This document shows positions 49,871 through 61,800 of a stretch of 64,000 nt of DNA, in pieces. The notes beneath the pieces were generated by a model. It was not told the origin of the DNA. It did not search any database and saw only the letters and a list, made by a program, of their open reading frames with translations. The position numbers and the translations under genes were made by a program. How positions within the stretch are numbered: the stretch's first letter is position 1; every line of letters starts with the position of its first letter. Source of the DNA: Atherix ibis (lineage: Eukaryota > Arthropoda > Insecta > Diptera > Athericidae); assembly GCA_958298945.1 (NCBI GenBank), contig OY282609.1, positions 66,932,220 to 66,996,219 of the forward strand. The letters are read 5' to 3'.

Positions 49871-52800
49871 AAAAATGTGTCAGAATATTCTGCTGGGCAC
49901 ATGGTTCGGCCAGCACACCACTCTATGTTTCCAACAGATGGCCTATCATAAAATGTGACGAATCCGAAACTAGGACCTAGGTCACTTGACTGACCCTTAA
50001 CAGTTGAAATCAATATATTACTTCAAATGGAGCCTACCTATAAATTGAGACTATTGCATAACATTTCGAGTTTTATTTAACATTTCCAGATGCTTATTTG
50101 AGGGAATGGATATTAACATGAAGGCATGGGATAATGTGAGGCTCATTTCAGCATAAATTTAGAGCATATGAGTTCAAATTCTTAATTTATGTAATTCAAA
50201 ATTAAAATATAACTTTGTTAAATATCTCTAAACAAACTCGTATTTTTGGATTCAGTATTGTCAAACTTGAAGATTTCATTCCATTAATAGTAGACCCGCC
50301 GCTTTGATACAAATTATCATGCATGTGGTCAAACTACTTTTGCGTAAAAAGAAATTTGGGACACATATAAAAGATTTGCTTACAATTAACATTGTACGTT
50401 GACTTAGTTTTGAGGAAGAAAATCTTGACTAGACAAAATATAATTCAAATTGGTTCTCAGACAGTACCATCTATAAAGTGAAGTATAAATGAAAATGTAT
50501 ATAGCATTTTTTTTTAAATACATTCCAAAAATTGTATTAAAAATATTTTTATAAAAACGTCTTAAAATGTATTCTTTATTTTAATATGAAATTAATAATT
50601 CATATTGAAATTGTTTTAAAAAATGTCTCAAAAAAAAGATATTTATTTCTATGTACTGACGAAATGATTAAAAATACAAAATTAATAGCTGCACCCAGAT
50701 TATTTAGTGCTGAATTGTTAAGTGTTCAATATTAAAGCTTATAAGAAAATCTAAAGAATTCTATTTAAGATTCACTAATGTGTCAAGAAATATATGAGAT
50801 ATTATGCCTACAATACCTCATATATTCGATTGTGGAAAACCTGAATCTTGGGTTTGGAAGAAAATAATAGTGAAAAAAAAATGAAAAGAAAACTTCGCAG
50901 ACAACCCAGATAAAAATAAGAAATAACTTATGATAATAATAGTGGCAGAGGGGGAAGGGGGGTGAATTAGTCGTTGTTGTATAACGACTCCTTGATAACG
51001 ACACGGTAAGGGGAACTGTGCAGAAAACCAGATAATTTTGTACTCCATTGGAAATGAAACGTGCTACGTCGTGGTCGGCGCAGATCACGGAGCCGCCAAC
51101 TGCATCGCAATGCACTGAAATGATGGCTTTTAATTATTGATGCAATTGCAATGATAGGCGTTGGGGATACCACAGCCAGAGAGGTAGGCAGTTGAAATTG
51201 AAATTGAAATTTGTCAGCTTTACACTTAAGTCGGTTAATTGTCTGCCAGCGGACATAGTATTTATGTGCGAATTAAATCAAAGTGCAGTTCATGTACAAG
51301 ATGTGGTGGTAAGTAATTTTATTGAGATTTGAAGGAGTTGATGCATAAGTACGTATGTTAGCCTAGATAATTAACGCTTATGAGGAGAAGACGGGTATCT
51401 GTTGAAGTCAATTCGTTTTCTTTTTCAATTTTGGTTGATTTTTGTGTGTTTTATTGTAAGCTCTTTTACGAGTTCTGATCATATTCAAAAGGTAATTTGT
51501 GTGGACAATTATTTTGCGACTACTTTCGACAAAATATTATGCAATACACCATCTGAATGATGCAGTTTTCAGATAACTGCACAATCGAGTTGAGCATTTC
51601 ATAACGAATGCATAAAATTCCTTAACACTGCAATCACCAAACACTTCCATTGGCGCAACATGCTCGAACAAGGATTGATACACAAATTATGCCAACTTGC
51701 GTCTTCAACAAGAGTTCGATAGTCTTAAAGACTGTCGCGTCTAAGTGACTAAATAAATGTCAACCTCACCGACTAACTGACTGACTGACTAACTATCTTG
51801 TCTACAATTGCCATGTCACACTATTTAGAGAAGTGCATTAATATACTTAGACGGACGGGATAAATACTGGCGATTGCAAGCAATTTTACGAGAGTGCACA
51901 TTTGATTTTTTTAATTTTTTTGCCTTTGAATTAAAATTATCACAGCCCCAGATATACATACATATGTGTATGTGTAAATTCATAGTTGTTAGATACATTT
52001 TCTAGCTAAATGTCATATTATGAAAAAGATGTTAAATCACTTGTTATGCTTAAAATAAACACTTATTTAAGTAGACGAATCTAAACGCGTGTCCCAATCT
52101 ATTTATGTAAATCCATATAAATAGTGTGTACTCGGAGTTATTGGAATTTATTTATCATTTCGATTAGAAAAATATCTTATCGCATTGACATTGAAAAGGA
52201 AATTTTATTGTTTACTTTTTGAGTAGACTGCTTGTGTATAAGAACTATTTTCAGAAATCAATAATTTAGTTTTCTGGTACATAAATCAAATGGAATTTTT
52301 GATAAAAATCATGGAATAAAATTTATGTTAAATTTTTGATAAAAATCATGGAATAAAATTTATGTTAAATTTTTTTTATTTTTCTTAACCAAATATTTTA
52401 TATATTATAAGAATGTAACATCAAAATAAAAAGAATAAAAACTTTTTAAGCATTTGTACTAAATTATAGTTTTCTGCAAAATGTTTACTAATTTTTTTTG
52501 TTAAACTTATTGTTAATTGTTGGTATTTTTTAACATAGTTTCGATTTAAAATTAATCATTACAATTTTTATTTATACTGCAATGTAAACTTCACAATAAC
52601 TAAAAGTGAAGAGTAATAACATAATTAATGATGCACTATCATTCTAAATTAATTGGTGTAAGTGCTTTGCATTATAAAAAAATTACTGCATTAGTGGCAA
52701 AACTGAATGATTGGCGCCACTACTAACATTAATATTGGCTAAATAATCTAAGATTAAAAAAATATATATCGTTCATTAAATATTCCTTCTTATCAAGTCA

Positions 52801-53311
52801 TTGGTATTGGTGATCATTAATCTTTCAGGGCATACTAGCAATCGATGTTAGAAGATCTGATCCATAAATCATAGAACAGTTTCCATTCCTTTCAATTGTT
52901 CAATATCCCTTCTCGTATCTCATTGATTTTTCTCGCAGTGTGAGGATATGGGAATGACTGTACATAGTCTACAACATGTCGTTTACCAAACGATGCCATA
53001 CTTCGCTAACTAATGTGTCACGCTTTGGCTTGAGTCCTAAATAATTTTATTAACAAAAAGAAGCATTTCTACGATGTCATCACTTCAGTACTCATACAAT
53101 TTATTTGCTCAAATGACCATCAGGCAGCCCAAAAATGTTTCAATTTTTGATGATGTTGTAGGTTTATTGTTAATTTGAACTTTAAAAAAAATCAAAATTT
53201 AAGCCAATGAATAAATTAATTGAACAACTTTGAAGCTGTTAAGGTCAAGTATTATAAAAAATAGCTCTTATAGTTTTTATTGCTTCATTATTGAAGAAAA
53301 TACTACCAAAA
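49871..53311. other. intergenic DNA with a GC-richer island at about 50.9-51.3 kb
   Basis: No gene could be assigned. The island at 50941-51320 has higher GC, a homeodomain-like TTTTAATTATTGATGCAATT stretch at 51128-51147 and a possible splice donor, GGTGGTAAGTAA, near 51305. It could be a 5' UTR exon or a conserved regulatory element. A 37-bp perfect tandem duplication lies at 52296-52369. Confidence 0.4.
52296..52369 (+). repeat. perfect 37-bp tandem duplication
   Basis: The unit TTTTTGATAAAAATCATGGA...GTTAAA occurs twice back to back (52296-52332 and 52333-52369) without mismatch. Confidence 0.95.
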
Positions 53312-53884
53312 AGTGAAAATTTTTACTGAAAATGTTTACCAACAATTTTTGCTGAAAATTTTTACTGAAAATTTTTACTGAAAATTTTTATTGAAAATTT
53401 TTACTGAAAATTTTTACTGAAAATTTTTACTGAAAATTTTTACTGAAAATTTTTACTGAAAATTTTTACTGAAAATTTTTACTGAAAATTTTTACTGAAA
53501 ATTTTTACTGAAAATTTTTACTGAAAATTTTTACTGAAAATTTTTACTGAAAATTTTTACTGAAAATTTTTACTGAAAATTTTTACTGAAAATTTTTACT
53601 GAAAATTTTTACTGAAAATTTTTACTGAAAATTTTTACTGAAAATTTTTACTGAAAATTTTTACTGAAAATTTTTACTGAAAATTTTTACTGAAAATTTT
53701 TACTGAAAATTTTTACTGAAAATTTTTACTGAAAATTTTTACTGAAAATTTTTACTGAAAATTTTTACTGAAAATTTTTACTGAAAATTTTTACTGAAAA
53801 TTTTTACTGGAAATTTTTACTGAACATTTTTACTGAAAATTTTTACTGAAAATATTTTATTGAAAATATTTTACTGAACATTTA
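53312..53884 (-). repeat. 13-bp minisatellite array D, opposite orientation to arrays B and C
   Basis: About 44 tandem units of ACTGAAAATTTTT, the reverse complement of the array B unit. The interior is almost perfectly homogeneous. The edges hold variants such as ATTGAAAATATTTT and a degenerate unit with CCAACAATTTTTG. Confidence 0.98.
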
Positions 53885-56800
53885 ATGGTGAGGAATCGAA
53901 GCTTCGACACTTCGATGAAAATATTATCTTTAAAACAGTTTGAGAATAATTAATATGTAAAAATTTATCAAGTAAAACTGTTTATGCTCAAGAATTTTCT
54001 ATAAATCATTGCAACATTTCTGTTCAATTATTTTTGTTAAAATTTATTTACTGTTGTTCTTGCATTCAACCCTTTTTGCAAAAATCGATCCTAACTTAAA
54101 AAATTTATAAACTTAAACGGAAAATTTTAATATGTCAATATTTTGCACCTAGAAGAGTAACTTTAAGCAGAAACGTATTAATAGTATTTGCTACCCTTTG
54201 CAGCATTTGTACAAAGTTCAATGAACTAAAATTATTCGAATCCCTGTACCATTAAGCGCACACTAAGCTTTTTAAAGGACATAAATGTAATATGCGTTTG
54301 AAAAAAAAAAAAAAACAATAATATCACAGCTAATCTCCTGGACCAACTCTGACAAACTGTACTGAGCTTCACCCGCATTTAATTCAGGGTAGTTATTATC
54401 ATCTCGATTATTGAGCGCAAAAACTATGCAATCTTAAAAGCTGTATATTTAACCAGAAAAGTACCTTTTTATGTTGTACTAAAAATACAGTTCATTAAAC
54501 ATTTTTAAGGTCGGTTTGAGCTCTAAATCTCTGAGCATTTGGCAATGAAATTGCTCCACCTATCATAAAATCCAACTATGTATTTAGCCAAATAGTATAT
54601 GGTATATTCATATCTATGATCATAGTAAATGAGAAGATTCTGGACGAAAAGGATATGATGAAAATGTGCGTACCCAAGCAGAAGCATTATCGCGGAATGA
54701 TAAGTCGTACTATCACCATCAGTCGATTACTTGTTTGCTGGGCATAGCTCCATAGTTCATAATGTCTGGAAATTAGAGAGCACTGCTCATCTTTTGGTAT
54801 TATACTCGAAGTCATACAGAAATATTCAATTGGTTCTTATCTTTGAGGTATTAAAGGAAGCTGTGAAGTCAATAAAGTACAAAGTACAATAAACAAAAAC
54901 GGAAATATGGCTTATAGATTTCGTATAGTTAACTTTTCTGGGTATTTTTTTTATTGAAATAAATATTCAGTCTCTATTTTGAATATACTGAAAATTATTG
55001 TTTGAAAAAGTAATCTAAGATCATATATTTCTATACAGAATAGGTACAGATACACTTCTTTATAAAATAGAATGGACTGTATTTGTACATCTTCACGAAA
55101 ATAAATGAATTCCTTGCATTGAACGAGAAATAATAAACAGCTGGTCCGTAACGGCAATAAAAATAATATTTTCGAAGCCTTATAGGGAAGCCATTTAATA
55201 TTATCGATATTGAAAATGTTGCCTAGACTCGAGAAATATTACCGTTTCCAATTTTTACCTAAATTACTAAATTGTCAAAGTCGACTTTGTACAATATTTT
55301 TATATTTCTGAGTCTATAAAATGTCGGTACCATTAATAAAGTAAAGTGGAAAAAGGATTTGAGGTAGTGGAAAGGGTTATAATTTCGTAGATTAAAGAGA
55401 AATATTACAGGGCACTTGATAAAAAGGATATGCGGTTGGAAACACTTGTTTACATCTGCAAAACCACCAATCAACAATGGCAAATAGTTTTCCAGTTCAA
55501 TTTATTGTGTGGTAATTGGTTCTTTGGTGACGTAGAAATATGAATAAGGGTTAGGATCCAGTCTGAGTACTTGTTTTAAAATTGACATCACCATAAATTC
55601 ACTCTTTGTGGCTTTAGCTTTTGAAGTATACGAACCCGCCTTTTTAGTAAATTTTATAAGAAAACTTTAGATCTTCTTTGATAATTTATAGTAATAAAAT
55701 TGAGTAAAGATTCAGTAAAACTTTTTCCAGTTTATTAAACCATTTTAAAAATTTGTCTTAAAGGTGGAAAATATTTTTCTTCTAGACCTTGCTTACCTTC
55801 AGTGAGAAATATAAAATTCTGGAAAACTGTAATTTTTCTCAAGCTTAGAGAATTTTTCATAAAACAATTTTCGTTTACGTAGTTTTATGCAAAACAGAGT
55901 TATTGTATTATAGATTTATCAACTTTCTTATGATGTTGATAAGTCAGATCTGCACAATTTGTCTACAAGAATTTTGGAGAAAATAGTTTTCAGACGAAAG
56001 TCTAAATTTTACGAGAATGTTCGTAAAGTGTGGAAGGTTATGTCATTAACTGATAATATAGTCGATATCAACACGTATCTAAACAAATTTATTCCCGCAT
56101 TTTTTATCAAGGTAAATAAACTTATATTTTATGCAATTTTGTAGAAGACATTACACTTGAAGATCTTTTGTTAATAATATTAGCTATTAAATAACCTTAA
56201 AGGTAGTAAAATTAAATCAAAACTTTAACTTTTAACCATTATTGTAGATCCTTATCGTTATGTCTTTTAATAATTTATAGAAATCGTGGTTTTGAGTAAA
56301 TGATTGAAGGGCTTTTATCTTTGCAGAAATTTTCATGATATTTCAATATTCATATATTTACTATTCTTGAATATTCTTTAGGCATTAATTATTTGTTCTA
56401 GATTTACTTAGTTACTACTACAAAAATATTTAGAATATTATCAAAAGGAAGCTCTCTTCTATACACAAATTATTAATGAGAAAATAATAAACACTTTTTA
56501 AATATTTTGTAGGAATTAAATTAAGTGAAGTACATATAAAATCATTCATATTTAATTATTTATTATTTTCTGTTTATTTTTCCTATGGGGTGAATAGATT
56601 ATTAAGACAAACAAGAAATTATGACATGACGAGAAATATGTTCATGTCATTTAAAACATGTTGACGATTTGCTTTGTAAATAAATCCAAGAGAAGAACAA
56701 TTCCATTTAACTATACTAATATTAATTTTCCTTTTAAATTTTCATTATTCCTTAATAATTTGAATACATGTAAATTATAATTATTCATAAAAAATGAGTG

Positions 56801-57182
56801 TGACGTATTGTTGGATATTATTAAAATATCTTTAGTATTAAATTTTAAATAGCAAATAGATATTTAATAAAATTTATCAAAATCGAGGTTTAATCATTTA
56901 TTTGTTCAAAAACATTTATTTGTTATAACATCACCATAAATTTACTTTTTTCATGAGTTTCTATAATTATTATTTCTGAAACTGGGTTGAAGTTTATAGA
57001 CATTTAGAAAATTTTTATATTAAGAAGTATTTCATTAAATAATTTTAGTAAAAACAATTTGAAAAATAATTCAATAAATATTTTTACAAAATTACCAGGA
57101 GAAGTTTTTATCATTAGTAGTTTATTAGTTATATATAAATATTTTCGAATAATGAATTTTGGGTCTGACAGATTGGTAGATA
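53885..57182. other. AT-rich DNA, no gene seen
   Basis: No coding region or mobile element supported. A run of about 16 A lies near 54300-54316. Confidence 0.5.
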
Positions 57183-58844
57183 CAGTGACAAGCAAAAGTG
57201 AACAAGTAAATTATACTTTAAGCAAGATGTTCATATTATAGTCGTTCTGTTATAGATATTTAAAAAATTTTTTTTACGTTTTGTTGGTATTTTATTAAGC
57301 TTGCTTATTTACAACAACAAAATTAATAAAACTACTTATCTGATAGAAATTATATAAAAAAATAACCAAAATTGCACTTGTTCATATATGCACGTTTCGT
57401 GTATGTTAATAGAATTGTTAATATAATATGTATTTTTTATGGTATTTAATATTTGGTCCATAGCCCTTTTTTTTTTAAAACTTCGGAAACCCTCCTGGGC
57501 ATACTCTCAACTAAATTTTGGATTATTTCCTTTGGAATTTTCTTCCACTCCCCCTCAATCCGACGCCATAATTCTTCGAAATTTTTGGGTAGAGTTTGAT
57601 GTTCAGCCAGCTTCCGTTTCACAATTGCCCACAAATTCTCAATTGGATTTAAATCCGGACTTTGTGCAGGCCATAGCATGGTCGAAAATTTTTGTTCTTG
57701 GAGCCAAGTTTTTACAATTTTTGCTGTGTGCTTAGGATCTCCATCTTGCTGAAATACGAGATCCTGCTCATTGTACGCACATTTCTCGACGAAGGGAATC
57801 AAATTCGATTTTAATAAGTTTAAATAATACTCCTTCTTCATTATTCCCTCTATTTTTACAAGTGGACACGTATTCCACCATGTGAAACATCCCCAAGTCA
57901 TAATGCACCCACCACCATGTTTTAAAGTGTTTTTAACCTGGTAGGGCTTTAGGGATTCTCCGGGTTTTTTCCAATAATATGATCTCCCGTCTGAGTTAAC
58001 TCAATTTATTTTGGTTTCATCAGACCAAATTACCTTCTTCCACTCATCGACCCCCCAATTTTTATGCGCTCTAGCCCAAGTTAATCTTGCCTTTATATTT
58101 TTTTTTTGAGAGGCTAGGCTTTTTAAGCTTCTGGCATGCCACCATTCCAATTCTTTTGAGAGCCCTTCTAGCTGTCCACTCGCTCACTTGTTTATTAACA
58201 TTAATGGAGGTCTCCCTTGGCGTCTTCACCTGGCAGGATCGTAATTGTCGCTCCATTACTCTTGCATCTCGGTCCGTCAAAAGTGTTTTTCGCCCATATT
58301 TCACCGCTGGTACCGTTAATTTCTGGGTTTTTTTCACGTTTAGTACGGTTGTTTGCGACACTTTGCAAACTCGAGAAATTTCACGACTACTTTCTCCGCT
58401 TTTCAACAAAAAAACTATTTTTTGTTTAATTATTTCAGAAATTTTCTTCATAATGCAACGACTCCAATATTCCTCTAATAGTCGAGTGTAACAACTAAAT
58501 TATTAATTGCTAGACTCTTAATAAATAACCAATAATCCGTCTGAGGCATTGTGATTCAAATTTACTGTTTAACTATAGAACTAATATTGTTCTTAAACGG
58601 TACATTTTGTGCACATGTACATTTGAACAAAACGTGCATATATGAACAAGTGCAATTTTGGTTATTTTTTTTATATAATTTCTATCAGATAAGTAGTTTT
58701 ATTAATTTTGTTGTTGTAAATAAGCAAGCTTAATAAAATACCAACAAAACGTAAAAAATTTTTTTTAATATCTATAACAGAACGACTATAATATGAACAT
58801 CTTGCTTAAAGTACAATTTACTTGTTCACTTTTGCTCGTCACTG
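57183..58844 (-). mobile_element. Tc1-like element with 215-bp terminal inverted repeats
   Basis: A 1662-bp transposon flanked by TA (57181-57182 and 58845-58846). The TIRs at 57183-57397 and 58630-58844 begin CAGTGACAAGCAAAAGTGAA and CAGTGACGAGCAAAAGTGAA and differ at only a few positions, so the insertion is young. The motif GAACAAGT occurs near the outer end and, inverted, near the inner end of each TIR, as in inverted-repeat/direct-repeat Tc1 elements. The single gene is on the minus strand. Confidence 0.95.
57446..58451 (-). pseudogene. Tc1-like transposase, two inactivating lesions
   Basis: A DD34E transposase of about 335 codons. The start MKKISEIIKQKIVFLLKSGE at 58451 leads the paired helix-turn-helix domain (SSREISRVCKVSQTTV). 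A frameshift lies in a run of A (T on the plus strand) at about 58100-58108, after KKPSLSKK; the true frame continues ARLTWARAHKNWGVDEWKK and VIWSDETKIN (first Asp). A TGA at 58001-58003 then interrupts it. The rest is open: GGGCIMTWGCF, FQQDGDPKHTA (second Asp) and WPAQSPDLNPIENLW (Glu, 34 residues after the second Asp), to the stop at 57446-57448. Only these two lesions were seen, so it became inactive recently, or one of them is an assembly error. Confidence 0.92.
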
Positions 58845-58846
58845 TA

Positions 58847-61800
58847 TGTCTTTAGTAAAAATATTTACTGACCTTTTCTCTAAAAATTCTCAATAAGAAT
58901 TTTCTCCTAAAATTTTCTCTAAAAATTTTAAGTTAAAATTTTCAAAAAAATTTTTAGTAAAATTTTTTAAAAGCAAAACTTTGGTAAATTTTTAGGGTTT
59001 CTGTTTTCTTTTATTTGTTTGAATATTTAGAAAATATAGAAATAATTGAAGTTGTATTAGTATTCTTTAATACACTTTTTAAAGGTTTTTTTTTTTGATT
59101 AAAAATTTGAAAAAAACAGTATTTTCTAATGAAATCGTAACTTTTTAATTTAATTTTCTCTTTTGAAAACTATTTGGAATTTATTGTCATATCGGAAATT
59201 TCTGATTACCTTAAAGTTTTTATGCTTCTTATATTTATAATTATTATTTTATAAGGTATATTAATGAATTAATAATATTTTGTCTTATTTTAAGTAAATT
59301 TAAGAATTGTTTAATATAAATAAACTTCTAATTAACTGACTTTGAAGTAAATTAATATTTTCGGATTTAGAGTAATTTTATTGAGTTCAAACTTAATTAA
59401 GTAATCGAAGACAGACTGTAACTATCCTCATGGAAATATTTACACCCTTAGTAATGCTTACACCCTTGATGCTAATTAATTCCTTTTCGTATTTTCTATT
59501 TGTCACTTGAGTATATCTCTAATACAGATACAATTATTCGACTTAAATACCTACTATTATATATTAATTATCAGATTTTCATAACTAAACCCAAGAGGAG
59601 GATCAGATTAACTCTCTATTATATTCACCATTAATGTCCTTTCTTTTGAAATAATGAAAATCTCAACCGTATTCCCGAATAATTCTTATCAGGTCTTATA
59701 GTTGCATACTTTATGTAGGAGTCGGTAACAGGATATTATATTAAAAATAAAATTACATTATTCTTTGTTCGTATTCAATTGTTTTTTTTTTCAACAATTC
59801 ATTTTTGACTTCTAGTATGACCCTTTCAAGGAAAAAAATATTAAAAATCAAATTAAAGTTGGTTTCTTTTGAAAAGCAAAATTATATTTTCGGTTTGGAT
59901 AATATGTGGGGTATATTTCAGAATAATCTTCATGCATGAACTTTTGCTATAAGGATGTAATATTAAAAAACTTATATGGTATATTCAGAATGTAAAGTAA
60001 TATGTATGATCTCATGACCTCATGTGTCAGTGTACGTTCGCATAAACTTTTGTTTGTTAAAGTTTCTCTTTGAAAATGAATTGGATGAAAATATTTGAAA
60101 AATTGTGCTTCCATAAGGAATGTTTTCCCAGATTGTGTTGAAGTTTGAACAAACAGTATGGATAGATATCATATATGCAAATTCTTTTTTTGTTTTTTGT
60201 TTTTTACTAATTGAATATTTCGTTTGTTTTGTGCCTACGGGGACAGATCTTATATGAATACACTCTGGAATACAGTGTATTATATGTTTGTACCTATTAT
60301 GGTGTATCTCAGATATGAATAATGAAATGATATTATTTAACCCACTTTAAAAAAGAAAAAATACCTAATTCTAAATATTGTCGGTAATATATTCTATTCC
60401 GCAGTAAATTGCTATCTAATATTTAAAAATTGAAGATTATTTATCCTCTTGATATTGCCTAGAACTCAAAAAGGTGTCAATGTAAATTTGAAATACTGCA
60501 ATTCCTAGAAAATGTTTACAAAACAGAGAACATACCTTCGAAGAATAATGGTCAATTTATTCAAGTTCTTTGAATATCAATTGTATTCTTAATGTGAATT
60601 GCAACTATGAGTTTTAGCATTGCAGCTATAGTTTATGTGGATATTAAGCCACTTTCGCAAAGACCACAGAGGAAACTAGGACAAAGTCTTTCGGAATAAT
60701 GTCCTTAGGCGAACTTATGTATTTTTGTAAATTATTGAACAGAGAAATAATGCATAGTTTTATTTTTATTTCCTTCGAATTTTTTTTTGGGTATAATTCT
60801 GAGCGAGAATGTTAGCTTATAAATATTTTATTATTACTACACACATGACTTAGTAGTTGATTGCCTAAGGGGCTTATATAAATCAATAATTGGATATGAA
60901 AGTTAAAATATTTATTTGCAATCTTCCTGCATAAAATATTTTTGTTCTAAAAAAAATTTCCACTTTTAAACTATTTTGTAATTTTCAAAACGACAGAATT
61001 TATTATTTCTAAAGGAATTGGTTTATGCTGTATTTGACTTTTTTTCTCAAATATTTTGAAGAACTTTTATTATAAGTATTTGAGTATTTTTGAAATTCTT
61101 ATAATTGAACATGTTTTATTAAATAATAAATTTTCTAAATAGAAATTGCAACTTAAATATTAATATAAATATTTTTAAAAAAAGTTTTTTATGCTATAAT
61201 GTTTGAAGTTTAACTATTGTTAATTAAATCAACAGATAGAAGAAACTTGAATTAATTATTAGTATAATAGATTTTATAGTCACGCAAAGACATTTTCAAA
61301 ATGGTAGTACAATATTTAATTACAATTTTAAAATTTTCAGTTTGTCAATAAATTATTATACTTTAATTGTATTGAATTTTACATTAAACTATTTATAAAA
61401 AAAAAACTTCTAATTTTCTACTAATCAAATAAAAAGCATTAATATATCTTCAAATTTCATTGAAAAAAAAATTGCCTTTTAATAAATGAAACTTTTTACA
61501 ATTACCAATTTTTATTCAATATTTATTGTCGAACAAATACTAAAACTCTTTAAAAATATTTAAGTCTTCTTGCTAGTCAAGTTTTAGGATAAACAAAAAC
61601 ATGCTTTAAGATAGCTTTGATAATAAATAGAATTTGTTTAGAAATAAAGATAATATCAAGTAGGCAATAAAAGAACTATGGTTGTACGCGATTTCGACAG
61701 CCTGTAGCACATTTACTATAATTCACCTTATTGGCAATGTTCTAGTCTGTCAACTTAAGAATTAAGGATTTCATGTTCTACTCTTTTATCGTATATTACG

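Noticed and set aside
50783..51173. Minus-strand ORFs over the GC-richer island
   Set aside because: Three overlapping frames have low-complexity Tyr, Ser, Phe and His content and no motif. The island is better explained as non-coding.
57439..58491. Plus-strand ORFs inside the Tc1-like element
   Set aside because: They are antisense to the DD34E transposase motifs and carry no motif of their own.
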